Below, one piece after another: positions 12,166-21,140 of a stretch of DNA of 64,000 nt. The stretch lies in the NCBI RefSeq assembly GCF_013282095.1, contig NZ_BLTJ01000003.1:248001-312000 (forward strand). The letters are read 5' to 3'. The notes under the pieces are model-generated. The model did no database searches. It was not told where the DNA came from and saw nothing but the letters and a program-made list of their open reading frames with translations. This stretch comes from Enterocloster alcoholdehydrogenati. GTDB taxonomy: Bacteria; Bacillota; Clostridia; Lachnospirales; Lachnospiraceae. The stretch's first letter is position 1, and the number at the start of each line of letters is the position of its first letter. The position numbers were made by a program, and so were the translations under genes.

Positions 12166-13972
12166 CGGCTTTAAATGCGATCCTTGTTCTCCACAGATCT
12201 GCCTTCCAGCTTTGTTTCAGCCGGGGATCTGTGATAGGGAGCCGTTGGATTTCTGCCCCCAGGATGGAACCGGTAATCTGGCATACGGCAAGCTTACCAA
12301 TCACCAGCCGTCCGGCAGCCTCGTTTTCTGAGTGCTCAAACAGGGGCGGTTCTGCGGTGATCAGATTCAAAACCGGACGAAATCCCGGACATAAAACCCG
12401 GTCTGTAATAAGGATTTCCTGTTCCCGGATCAGCTGTACCGTCCGGCAGAAGGACCGGGCCACGCCCTCGGCAAATGCAGATCCAAGCTCCATGGAGATA
12501 GAGGCCTTTTCGTTTTCAAAATGCCAGGTTACAGCCTTGGCCCGAAACTGGGGGCCGGCCTGTTCCATATGTTCGCCCTGGTCTGCATCCATAAAGGAGA
12601 GCAGGTTGTGGTAAGCAGACTGCATGGTCCATATTTCGTACCGTTTTTTTGAGAAAGTTTTTGCCTGGTAGGTTTCCACTCCGATATCTGCAAACAGAGG
12701 TTTTCCGTCTTTATAGATGGTAAAGCTTCCCGTATCGTTGTGATTGTGGCTGTCATCGTTATCCCCTGCCTTTACGGCAAGAGAGAATCGGCTGTCTCTG
12801 GCAATAAACAGTCCGGTGCTGGGGTAAAAAATATCGTCGGCGGCAGAGGCGGACACTGGAGAAGCTTTAAGTATCTCAGGCAGCGCAAAAAGGTTCTGGA
12901 TCCGGTAAAACAGGTTGTGCTCACCTGTCAGCAGCGGATCGTCAGCGGCTTTGCAGTCTGCAGCCGCCAGCTCCATCAGCGCACGCTGTCCAGTCCGTTT
13001 TCCGAAGAGATACTCTCTGGCGCTGCAGGGGCCGGCGGCTGCGGCACAGTCGGAGAAATTGAAATAGTAAGGCCCGCAGGCATGGACGTGGGAGAGATAG
13101 GCTGCAATATTGCGGATCTTTTCTTCGTGATAGAGGGAGGAAAAGGCCCCGTCGGTCATGCCGTTTAGGATCTCTATGGTATTAAAGAGACAGAGCCCGG
13201 CGTGGCGGTAATACTGGGGGCCTTCGTCGCAGCAGCCGTCTGTCCCGTACTCCGCCAGAAAGTAGTCGGCGCTTTTAGCGGCCTTTAACAGGATCTGCCG
13301 CCGGATTGTCTCATCCTCTTCCCAGAGCGCCGCGGCCATGAGTACGTTTTGAGTGGACCAGATGGTCCAGTTGTTCATATGGCTCACTCCATCGCCCATC
13401 CACCAGAAGTGACAGTTTAAATAGGGCGTAAAGATCCGCTCTTTCAGGCATTGGATGACCCGTTCCACGATCAGGGAACTGACCCTATCAAGCTCGTCTT
13501 TCAGGAGCCAGGCGGTCACGGCCAGCACGGCTCCTGTTTCCGCCGCAAAGAGATCAATTACAGGCCGGGAGGTGTCGGGAAGGGGAAGGGGAGGCGTATC
13601 CCGGATATAGGAATTGTGAGGAGGGAGCTGCCATGCCGTTTCCTCACAGATCAGATAGAGCCCGTTTATGATATCATCCAGATATGTCCCGTTATGCTCC
13701 AGGGCCTCGGCCAGAGCCAGTGTGCCAAGGAGCGTCCGTCTGGCAAACTGTTTATCCTCAAACAGCACCCGGTTTCCGGAGCGGGTATATTCCAGAAAGT
13801 CCGAGGCAAGGATCTGGGGCCATACCACAGGGCAGATTGCATCAGCATCACTTTTTGCGCGTGCAGACAGCTTATCAGGAAGGCCAGTCCAGGCCCTTCG
13901 GTCAGAGGCGGGAGAAAATGGGATAAAAGGTGTCAGTTTCAGAGCGCTGGATGCTGCGATTTCATAAAACAT
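12137..13972 (-). CDS. Heparinase II/III-family polysaccharide lyase (cytoplasmic)
   Basis: A 611-aa protein with an alpha/alpha-toroid N-terminal half and the heparinase II/III-like beta-sandwich in the C-terminal half. Diagnostic are DDSHNHNDTGSFTIYKDGKPLF followed by DIGVETY and the MQSAYHNLL segment, typical of the catalytic His/Tyr region. Such lyases cleave uronic-acid glycosidic bonds by beta-elimination, leaving a 4,5-unsaturated uronyl end. There is no signal peptide, unusual for a lyase that would attack polymer, and consistent with action on imported oligosaccharides. The start has AAGGAGGAA (complement 13981-13989). It is third in an operon after the kinase and response regulator, 15 nt away. 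Exact PL family is not assignable by eye. Confidence 0.85.
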   Translation of the reverse strand: MFYEIAASSALKLTPFIPFSPASDRRAWTGLPDKLSARAKSDADAICPVVWPQILASDFLEYTRSGNRVLFEDKQFARRTLLGTLALAEALEHNGTYLDDIINGLYLICEETAWQLPPHNSYIRDTPPLPLPDTSRPVIDLFAAETGAVLAVTAWLLKDELDRVSSLIVERVIQCLKERIFTPYLNCHFWWMGDGVSHMNNWTIWSTQNVLMAAALWEEDETIRRQILLKAAKSADYFLAEYGTDGCCDEGPQYYRHAGLCLFNTIEILNGMTDGAFSSLYHEEKIRNIAAYLSHVHACGPYYFNFSDCAAAAGPCSAREYLFGKRTGQRALMELAAADCKAADDPLLTGEHNLFYRIQNLFALPEILKASPVSASAADDIFYPSTGLFIARDSRFSLAVKAGDNDDSHNHNDTGSFTIYKDGKPLFADIGVETYQAKTFSKKRYEIWTMQSAYHNLLSFMDADQGEHMEQAGPQFRAKAVTWHFENEKASISMELGSAFAEGVARSFCRTVQLIREQEILITDRVLCPGFRPVLNLITAEPPLFEHSENEAAGRLVIGKLAVCQITGSILGAEIQRLPITDPRLKQSWKADLWRTRIAFKAEKELTLRIR

Positions 13973-13987
13973 GGTAGAGATTCCTCC

Positions 13988-15604
13988 TTATGATTCCTCC
14001 GGCGTATTCATATGCGCCTGGATAAATTCCCTGGGTGAGATTCCTTCGACTTTTTTAAATACTTTGCTGAAGTAAAAAGCGCTCTCAAAGCCCAGCCGGT
14101 CCGCCGCCTCATAGATCTTCAGATCCTGCTCCAAAAGCAGCGACTTGGCGCGGGAGATCTTTCTCTGGGTGATATATTCGGAAAAGCCCATGGAGCAGGT
14201 CTTTTTAAACAGAGTGCTTAAATAATTGGGGCTCAGGCCAAAGACCGCCGCGATCTCATTGAGGGTAAGGCGTTCCTCGATATGGTTGATAATGTATTTC
14301 TGAACGTTTAGGATCACATGGTCTTTATAGGTTTTGCGCCGTGTTTTTAAGGCCTCGCAGAGGCCGTCCCGCAGCAGCTCCAGCCACTGGACGATCTGAA
14401 ATACGTCCTTCATGCCGTAGATGGAGCGGTAGCCGTCAGGGCTGGCGGCAAAGATATCGCCTAAGAGCTCCTCACCCTCCGGCAGAAGGGAAAGGGCCAG
14501 ATACAGGATGCTGCAGGCGCCGTCCATGGTCTGGAGCCGCCGTTGGGGATTGGCTGCAAAAAGCTGGGAGATAGCTGTCAGTGTATCATAGAGGGCATCC
14601 GTGTCAAACTCTTCAAAGGCCCGTGTCAGATCCTCCTTAAAAACAGACAGGTTGAAGGCATTCTTCATGGATCCTGCGGCTGTCTGCATAAAGGAGACAA
14701 AGGGATCCTCCTCGCTGCACAGATTAAAGGCCTGCCTGGCTTCCTGGTAGGAAAGACTGATGCAAAGCGGATCATCCACAACATCTCCTAACCCGGCAGT
14801 CAGCTGTACGTTAAAATAATTCCGAACCATGGCTTCGGCGTTGTCCAGCGCCGCCGTAACAGTCTGCACGCCGGAAACGTCATTTTCCTGAAAATTAAAG
14901 ATCAGGGCAAAACGTGTCTTATCCAGGGATATAACATGGCAGCCTCCGTACCGGATCAGGATTTCCCGCATCATCTGCAGGCTGCTGGAATAAAGATTCA
15001 TTTGTCCTGATGCATCCAGCAGGCTGGGCGAGCGGCTGATAAATTCTCCATGGCAGGCCAGATACCGGCTGTCGGAAAAAGCAAGTCCGAGATCCTTCGC
15101 CTGGATGGAAAACTGCTCCCGGTTTTCAAAGAGGTTGTGAAGCAGACGCATGAAAAATTTGTCATGGTAGCTTAAAAGAGTGGGCTGGCCCGGAGCCTGA
15201 CGGAAGGATTCTCTGGCTTTCAGCTCTTCTAACCGTTCCATGGCTTTTTCGACGGAGGTTTTCAGAGAGGGGGGATCCAGCTCCAGCTTGACCAGGTAGT
15301 CAACTGCCTGGCAGCTCATAGCCTCTTTGATGAGAGAAAATTCCTCATAGCTTGTGAGGATGATAAAGAGGGGAATGGGGCCAAATTCCTCTCTGCAGGT
15401 CTTTGTCAGCTCCAACCCGTTCATTACCGGCATTTTAATATCGGTGATTACGATCTGGGGCTGATACTGCCGGATCATTTCCAGGGCAGCCTTTCCGTTC
15501 ATGGCAGTCCCGCAGATCTCAATGCCAAGCTCCTCCCATTGAAGCATGGATTTGATTCCGATCTGAACCAGTGGTTCATCGTCAACGATCAGTAATTTTG
15601 TCAT
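13988..15604 (-). CDS. YesN-type response regulator with AraC HTH
   Basis: A 538-aa regulator. Residues 1-120 are a receiver (KLLIVDDEPLVQIGIKSML, phospho-Asp in VITDIKMP, Lys in DYLVKLELDP). A middle region of about 300 residues has the GGDEF-like/linker features common in YesN proteins. The last about 100 residues are a double AraC HTH (ITQRKISRAKSLLLEQDLKIYEAADRLGFESAFYFSKVFKK). It overlaps the kinase gene by ATGA (15601-15604), so the two form a pair. It likely activates the divergent sugar transporter operon and uidA-lacZ in response to a glycan fragment. Confidence 0.95.
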   Translation of the reverse strand: MTKLLIVDDEPLVQIGIKSMLQWEELGIEICGTAMNGKAALEMIRQYQPQIVITDIKMPVMNGLELTKTCREEFGPIPLFIILTSYEEFSLIKEAMSCQAVDYLVKLELDPPSLKTSVEKAMERLEELKARESFRQAPGQPTLLSYHDKFFMRLLHNLFENREQFSIQAKDLGLAFSDSRYLACHGEFISRSPSLLDASGQMNLYSSSLQMMREILIRYGGCHVISLDKTRFALIFNFQENDVSGVQTVTAALDNAEAMVRNYFNVQLTAGLGDVVDDPLCISLSYQEARQAFNLCSEEDPFVSFMQTAAGSMKNAFNLSVFKEDLTRAFEEFDTDALYDTLTAISQLFAANPQRRLQTMDGACSILYLALSLLPEGEELLGDIFAASPDGYRSIYGMKDVFQIVQWLELLRDGLCEALKTRRKTYKDHVILNVQKYIINHIEERLTLNEIAAVFGLSPNYLSTLFKKTCSMGFSEYITQRKISRAKSLLLEQDLKIYEAADRLGFESAFYFSKVFKKVEGISPREFIQAHMNTPEES

Positions 15605-17460
15605 AATATCTCCCCCTGTGCCGTTTCATACGGCAGTGTAATAGTCATACAGGTATATTCTCCCGGAACGCTCTTTATGGAAATGCCGTATTCCGGGCCG
15701 CAGTCGTAGCGGATCCGCTGGTTTACATTGCTGATCCCGACCTGGCGGAAAAAGTCGGCGGAAGGCTTTTCATTCCCGGCAAGAACCTTCTTTATGGTGT
15801 CCTTATCCATTCCCACGCCGTTATCGCGCACCTGTACCAGAAGGAGTCCTCTTCCCGACGGATCCGTTTCAGAACGGGCCGTAATCTCGATTTTTCCCAC
15901 ACAGCCCTTTGGCTCAATGCCGTGGAATAAGGCGTTTTCCACCAGAGGCTGCAGGGTAAAGCGATGGATCAGGCACTGGTACAGTGATTCATCCGCCACA
16001 CATGAAAGGGTGATGCTGCCGCCGTAGCGGTACTGCTGGATGAGAAAATAATCCTTTACAAGAGCCAGCTCTTCCCTCAGGGTGATCCGTGTATGAGCGC
16101 CCTTTGAGATACTTTTCAAAAGACGTGCCAGGGCGGTTGTCATTTCGCTGATGCCGGACGCGCCCTGAATGGAGGCCATCCACTTGATGGAGTTCAGGGT
16201 ATTGTAGAGGAAATGAGGGTTAATCTGGCTTTGGAGGATCCGGTATTCCAGATCTCTGCGCTCTTTTTCATCCTGGATCCGCTTTCCGATCAGGGCGGAC
16301 AGGTCGGCGGACATCCGGTTGATTCCCCTTCCGATATCGCCAAATTCATTTTCCCACTGGATGGAGGGATCCGGAGAAAAATCACCGCCTGCTACCGCCT
16401 GGATGCGTTCTTTCAGAAGGTGAACCGGGCAGCCGATGGAGCGGTTGAGCAGAAATAAAAGAAACAAACCTACTAAAAGGATAAAGACCGCGATCCCCAG
16501 AAGGATCAGGATATAGAGGGCGCTCTGGGCTTCCATGAAAGACTGGGACAGCAAAAGGGACACACTCCAGCCGTAGTCTCCGATGGGGCATGAGATCAGG
16601 GTACGTTCCCTGCCGCCCTGAAGGGGCCGCACGGTGGAGACGGTGGTTTTGCTGTGAAAGGCATGGTCTTTTAAGGTGTCTGTGACCTCAAAAGAGGGGG
16701 TAAAGGGATGCAGGGAATCATCCTCATAGAGCCAGGTTTGTCCGGCGATGGTCAGATAAAGAGCAGAGTCCTTTTCCATGGGAAAGGATTTCAGATAGTC
16801 CAGAATGAGCCGGTCTGATATGGACATATAGATCCATCCGGCCTGACTGGAACGGTAGCGTCCTGATACGGGGGCGGCAGCCGGGAGGATCAGCGAGCCG
16901 TTTCCAGGCAGGAAGGGATCTTCCATCAAAGCTGATCGATCCAGGTTCCCGTCCCCGAAGATCTCCTGGAACCACGTTTCCTTTGTAAGCTCCTGCACGG
17001 AAATGCCGGTGACTGTGGAGGTGGTATCGCAGATCTGCATATAGCTGCAGCTGTTTAAGGGAGAAAGAAGGATGCGGCTGATGTATTCGGAGGAATGTGT
17101 GTTGTAATATTCCTCTTTTAAGCGTTCATAGGTGTGCAGAGCCACGCTTCTGAGGCCGGAATTTTTCTCGGAGATACCGGGCATACGGGTCTGGTCCTGA
17201 AAGGCATCCAGATAGGCGGCAATATCCGTGTTAAAAGAGCACCATCTGTAAAAAGAAAGAATATTTTCCAGATCTCCGGCCGTATTGTCACAGATGATGC
17301 GCAGGCTGTATTCGGCAGACTGGATCTGATTTCTCTTTAACAGAGACTGAAAGACAAAAGAGCAGACAGCTACTGTAAAAATCGCGATAGAGCAGGTGAC
17401 TGCTGTAGTATACAGGATGATCTTGCCGCGTATGGTCTTTGGGAGAACCGGTCTGAGCAT
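15601..17460 (-). CDS. YesM-type sensor histidine kinase
   Basis: A 619-aa membrane kinase of the LytS/YesM (HPK7) class. TM1 spans about residues 12-36 and TM2 about 314-338, bounding an extracellular sensor of about 275 residues. A HAMP-like segment follows, then the phospho-acceptor box QINPHFLYNTLNSIKWM with His416, and a HATPase_c domain (LQPLVENALFHGIEP, VRDNGVGM). Such kinases sit with CUT1 transporters and sense extracellular sugar or binding-protein complexes. The ribosome site GAGAGGGGG is 8-9 nt from the ATG. It diverges from the solute-binding protein gene across a 252-nt regulatory region. Confidence 0.95.
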   Translation of the reverse strand: MLRPVLPKTIRGKIILYTTAVTCSIAIFTVAVCSFVFQSLLKRNQIQSAEYSLRIICDNTAGDLENILSFYRWCSFNTDIAAYLDAFQDQTRMPGISEKNSGLRSVALHTYERLKEEYYNTHSSEYISRILLSPLNSCSYMQICDTTSTVTGISVQELTKETWFQEIFGDGNLDRSALMEDPFLPGNGSLILPAAAPVSGRYRSSQAGWIYMSISDRLILDYLKSFPMEKDSALYLTIAGQTWLYEDDSLHPFTPSFEVTDTLKDHAFHSKTTVSTVRPLQGGRERTLISCPIGDYGWSVSLLLSQSFMEAQSALYILILLGIAVFILLVGLFLLFLLNRSIGCPVHLLKERIQAVAGGDFSPDPSIQWENEFGDIGRGINRMSADLSALIGKRIQDEKERRDLEYRILQSQINPHFLYNTLNSIKWMASIQGASGISEMTTALARLLKSISKGAHTRITLREELALVKDYFLIQQYRYGGSITLSCVADESLYQCLIHRFTLQPLVENALFHGIEPKGCVGKIEITARSETDPSGRGLLLVQVRDNGVGMDKDTIKKVLAGNEKPSADFFRQVGISNVNQRIRYDCGPEYGISIKSVPGEYTCMTITLPYETAQGEIL

Positions 17461-17640
17461 AAAATGCGCCCCCTCTCGTTTGCTTTTCCATAAATTACTA
17501 TAATATTAAAGGGATTTTTTGTCAAATGAATACAATTGTAAGAAAAGATGGACTATCGTAAAAAAATACAGGTTTTTTAGAAAAATTGCATGAACGAAAT
17601 AAAATCCAGAAAAAAAGGCATTTTTTTGGTGCATTTTACA

Positions 17641-17677
17641 TTCATTCCCAGAGATCCAGCCTGTATAATAAAGCCAT
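17641..17677 (+). promoter_or_regulatory. Candidate promoter of the sugar transporter operon
   Basis: CCTGTATAATAAAGCCAT (17660-17677) contains a perfect TATAAT (17664-17669) with a weak -35 (TTCATT, 17641-17646, 17-nt spacing). It matches the uidA promoter in 17 of 18 positions, which suggests common control by the adjacent YesMN system. Confidence 0.6.
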
Positions 17678-17712
17678 AACAAAGAGAGGAACAAGTTTAA
17701 GGAGGAGATAAG

Positions 17713-19062
17713 ATGATGAAAAAACGTTTTGTAAGTATGGCACTGGCAGTTTCTATGGCAGGAAGCCTGACTGCCTGCGGAGGGGGAGCGGCAAAGACAG
17801 AGAGCGCGGCCGCATCAGCAGGCGAGACATCTGCAGAGGCAGCAGGGACAGAGCAGGCGGCAGCTGACGGAAAGACCCATTTAAAATGGGCCATGTGGGA
17901 TAAGGACCTGACCGTATATTACAAGGCTCTGGTAGAGGCATATGAAAAAGCGCATCCTGACGTGACCGTTGAACTGGTAGATTTGGGAAGCTCCGACTAC
18001 AGCACCGTCCTTACTACGCAGCTGACCGGAAACGGTGCGGATTTTGACGTGGTATCCATTAAGGATGTGCCCGGATATATGGCTCTGGTCAATAAGGGCG
18101 TTCTGGAACCTCTGGATTCCTATATCGAAAAGGACAGCGTGGACTTAAGCGGCTATAAAGGTCTGACTGATCAGGTAAAGGTAGACGGCAAGATGTATGA
18201 GCTGCCATTTAAGAGCGACTTTTGGGTTGTATATTACAATAAGGATGTATTTGACAAGGCTGGTGTGGATTATCCTACCAATGATATGACCTTTGAGGAG
18301 TATGATGAGATCGCAAAGAAACTGACCAGCACAGAACCAGGACAGGAAGTATACGGTGCTCACTACCATGTATGGAGAAGTACGGTGCAGATGTTTGGCA
18401 TGATCGACGGAAAGCACACCATTCTGGACGGAAACTATGACTATCTGAAGCCGTACTATGACATTGTATTAGACGAGCAGGAAAATGGCGTATGCCAGGA
18501 TTACGCAACCTTAAAGACCTCGAACCTCCATTACTCCGGCGCTTTCTCTCAGGGCAACGTAGGTATGATGAATATGGGTACCTGGTTTATTTCCACTCTG
18601 ATCGATAAGGTAAAATCCGGTGAATACGCAGACTGCGCCAACTGGGGCATTGTAAAATATCCTCACCCTGAAGGAACCCAGGCAGGTTCTACCGCAGCTC
18701 AGATCACTTCCTTAAGTATTCCTACCAGCGCGCCCAACAAGGAGGCTGCATGGGAGTTCATGAAGTTCGTATGCGGAGCAGAGGGCGCAGAGGTCTTAGC
18801 CTCCACCGGTAACTTCCCGGCTATCATGACCGCAGAGACGATGGATACCATTGCTTCCACCGAAGGTTTCCCGGAGGATGAAAACAGCAAGGCGGCCCTT
18901 GAGACGGCAAATCTGTATCTGGAAATGCCGGTAGACGTAAAGAGCCCTGAGGTAGAGACTGTATTAAATGAGGCTCACGACAGCATCATGGCAGGAAATA
19001 TGACCGTAGAAGAGGGAATTGCCGATATGAATGAGAGAGTAGCGGCCATTCTGGGTCAATAG
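17713..19062 (+). CDS. Sugar ABC transporter solute-binding lipoprotein
   Basis: A 449-aa extracytoplasmic binding protein of the CUT1 (family 1) type. The N-terminus has a lipoprotein signal (MMKKRF, hydrophobic stretch, lipobox LTAC with Cys22), followed by a low-complexity Ala/Glu/Ser linker to residue about 55 and the binding fold (HLKWAMWDKDLTVYYKALVEAYEKAHPDVTVELV, TLTTQLTGNGADFDVVSIKD, LPFKSDFWVVYYNKDVFDKAGV). AGGAGG at 17700-17705 serves either of two adjacent ATGs. A hairpin at 19094-19121 separates it from the permeases and may raise its relative expression. Its ligand is probably a uronate-containing oligosaccharide, inferred from the neighbours. Confidence 0.95.
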   Translation: MMKKRFVSMALAVSMAGSLTACGGGAAKTESAAASAGETSAEAAGTEQAAADGKTHLKWAMWDKDLTVYYKALVEAYEKAHPDVTVELVDLGSSDYSTVLTTQLTGNGADFDVVSIKDVPGYMALVNKGVLEPLDSYIEKDSVDLSGYKGLTDQVKVDGKMYELPFKSDFWVVYYNKDVFDKAGVDYPTNDMTFEEYDEIAKKLTSTEPGQEVYGAHYHVWRSTVQMFGMIDGKHTILDGNYDYLKPYYDIVLDEQENGVCQDYATLKTSNLHYSGAFSQGNVGMMNMGTWFISTLIDKVKSGEYADCANWGIVKYPHPEGTQAGSTAAQITSLSIPTSAPNKEAAWEFMKFVCGAEGAEVLASTGNFPAIMTAETMDTIASTEGFPEDENSKAALETANLYLEMPVDVKSPEVETVLNEAHDSIMAGNMTVEEGIADMNERVAAILGQ

Positions 19063-19093
19063 GCATGAGACTGAAAACAGAAGGGTAAAAGAC

Positions 19094-19121
19094 GAGGCAG
19101 ACGGGATCAACCGCCTGCCTC
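19094..19121 (+). repeat. Hairpin between binding-protein and permease genes
   Basis: GAGGCAG (19094-19100) and CTGCCTC (19115-19121) flank an additional partly paired CGG/CCG. There is no U-tract, so it more likely stabilises the 3' end of the upstream message or attenuates weakly than terminates fully. Confidence 0.5.
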
Positions 19122-19139
19122 ATTTAAAGAAAGAGGTAG

Positions 19140-20219
19140 ATGAATATGGGAAAGACAAAAGCCGTTGATCCGGCAAAGGTCAGAGAAAAACTGAATATTC
19201 TGAAGCCCCGGCTGGCCGAGCTTTTAAAACAGGCCGATGAAGAGACGGATCCGAAAAGAAGGATAAGGCTTGGAAAGAAGGCAGACCAGGTTCGTGACAG
19301 GATCCGCCAGGCAAAGACGGGAGAGAGATTCAGCCGCCAGACCAGGAGAGATCTGATCGCCTATTCCTTTATTGCTCCAAACTTTATCGGCTTTGCCGTG
19401 TTCACTCTGGGGCCGGTGCTTTTTGCCTTTATACTGGCATTTTTTAAATGGGACGGCAACAATCCCATGGATTTTGTGGGATTGGATAATTTTATGCAGA
19501 TGGTGGGAAATCAGCGTTTCCTGGCCTCCCTTAAAAATACCGTTGTGTACTGTGTGGCTACGGTTCCCATCACGCTTTTTGTGGCCCTGGGGCTGGCGGT
19601 TCTCTTAAACCAAAAGGTCAGAGGACGCAATTTCTTCCGCACGGTCAGCTTCTTCCCCTATGTTGCCTCTCTGGTAGCTGTAGCGGCTGTGTGGAATATG
19701 CTGTTTTCCCCTGCAAAAAGCGGGCCGGTGAACATGATCCTGTATCAGCTGGGCGTGGCGGCCAAGGCGCTTCCAAAGTGGTCTGCTGACAAGGACTGGG
19801 TGATGTTTACAGTGGTTATGTTCTCGGTCTGGAAGAATATGGGATACTATATGGTCATCTATCTGGCAGGCTTACAGGGCATCAACAGTGAGCTTTATGA
19901 GGCCTGCAGCCTGGACGGAGCCAATGCGTGGCAGAGATTTCGCTATATTACCTGGCCTCAGCTGCAGCCTACAACATTTTTTGTCACCATTATCCTTACC
20001 ATCAACTGTTTTAAAGTATATGACATCGTATATATGCTGGCAGGGGGAAGCACAGGCGTGTTAAATGAATCTGCCATTGTTTTAGTATACCATATTTACG
20101 AAGAAGCCTTCCGAAACTGGAATCTTGGTTACGCAAGCGCGGTAGCGATGGTGCTGTTTGTCATTGTTCTGGCCATTACCTTGGTACAGTTCCGTGGGGA
20201 AAAGAAATATGCCAATTAA
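19140..20219 (+). CDS. CUT1 sugar ABC permease (MalF/UgpA-like) with charged N-terminal extension
   Basis: A 359-aa permease with six predicted membrane segments starting at about residue 77 (LIAYSFIAPNFIGFAVFTLGPVLFAFI) and the EAA loop EACSLDGANAWQRFRYITWPQL that contacts the ATPase. The first about 70 residues are an unusually long, highly charged, helix-prone cytoplasmic extension (AKVREKLNILKPRLAELLKQ onward) not normally present in such permeases, which usually start 15-25 residues before TM1. AGAGGT precedes the ATG at 19140; ATG 19146 is an alternative. No ATP-binding gene is in the cluster, so a shared MsmX-type ATPase is presumed. Confidence 0.93.
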   Translation: MNMGKTKAVDPAKVREKLNILKPRLAELLKQADEETDPKRRIRLGKKADQVRDRIRQAKTGERFSRQTRRDLIAYSFIAPNFIGFAVFTLGPVLFAFILAFFKWDGNNPMDFVGLDNFMQMVGNQRFLASLKNTVVYCVATVPITLFVALGLAVLLNQKVRGRNFFRTVSFFPYVASLVAVAAVWNMLFSPAKSGPVNMILYQLGVAAKALPKWSADKDWVMFTVVMFSVWKNMGYYMVIYLAGLQGINSELYEACSLDGANAWQRFRYITWPQLQPTTFFVTIILTINCFKVYDIVYMLAGGSTGVLNESAIVLVYHIYEEAFRNWNLGYASAVAMVLFVIVLAITLVQFRGEKKYAN

Positions 20220-20233
20220 GGAGGAGCCCCAAA

Positions 20234-21070
20234 ATGAAGATAAAAAATACGAAAACAAGAGCCATGAGGGTGTTCCTCTATATGGTGCTGGTTTTTTTGG
20301 CCTTTGTGATGCTGGTGCCATTTGCGTGGATGCTTTCTGCTTCTTTTAAGCTGGATAAGGATGTATTTATTTTCCCCATTCAGTGGATTCCCGAACATCC
20401 AAGATGGCAGAATTATGTGGATATCTGGACCAGGATTCCGCTTCTTAGGTTTGTTATCAATACGGTGAAGCTGACATTGATCGTCACCTCTTTACAGCTT
20501 TTGACCAGCAGCTTTGCAGCATACGCTTTTTCAAAACTCAGTTTCAAGGGCAAAAACACCCTGTTTTTAGCCTACATTGCAACCATAGCCGTTCCCTGGC
20601 AGGTATACATGGTGCCGCAGTTTATGATGATGCGTTCTATGGGACTGGCGGATACCCATCTTGCAATCATCTGCCTTCAGGCTTTTTCCGCCTTCGGTGT
20701 GTTTATGATGAAGCAGTTTTATGAGGGAATCCCCACAGAACTGTGTGAGGCGGCCAGGATCGACGGCATGAGCGAGTACCAGATCTGGTATCGGGTGATG
20801 CTGCCTCTTGCAAAGCCGGCGCTGTCTACTCTGACGATATTCACCTTTGTAAACACTTGGAATGACTTCCTTGGGCCATTGATTTACTTGACTACGGAGT
20901 CAAAGAAAACGCTGCAGCTGGGGCTGCGTATGTTTATCAGCCAGTTTGGATCAGAGTACGGGCTGATCATGGCCGCCTCAGTGCTGAGTCTGATTCCGGT
21001 ACTGATTGTGTTCCTGTCTCTGCAGAAATACTTTGTGGAGGGCGTGGCGGCTTCCGGCGTAAAGGGATGA
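20234..21070 (+). CDS. CUT1 sugar ABC permease (MalG/UgpE-like)
   Basis: A 278-aa partner permease with six membrane segments: TM1 at about residues 13-33, the MalG-type segment PIQWIPEHPRWQNYVDIW, and the EAA loop ELCEAARIDGMSEYQIWYRVMLPLAKPAL. A strong AAGGAGG site lies 10 nt before the ATG; it begins 15 nt after the first permease. Together with the upstream permease it forms the membrane channel for the lipoprotein-bound oligosaccharide. Confidence 0.95.
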   Translation: MKIKNTKTRAMRVFLYMVLVFLAFVMLVPFAWMLSASFKLDKDVFIFPIQWIPEHPRWQNYVDIWTRIPLLRFVINTVKLTLIVTSLQLLTSSFAAYAFSKLSFKGKNTLFLAYIATIAVPWQVYMVPQFMMMRSMGLADTHLAIICLQAFSAFGVFMMKQFYEGIPTELCEAARIDGMSEYQIWYRVMLPLAKPALSTLTIFTFVNTWNDFLGPLIYLTTESKKTLQLGLRMFISQFGSEYGLIMAASVLSLIPVLIVFLSLQKYFVEGVAASGVKG

Positions 21071-21140
21071 CCGGCTGCGGCTTCGGAACAGGGCACTGAC
21101 GGGCTGCGGAGAATGAGATTTTGAGGGAAAGGAAACAGAT

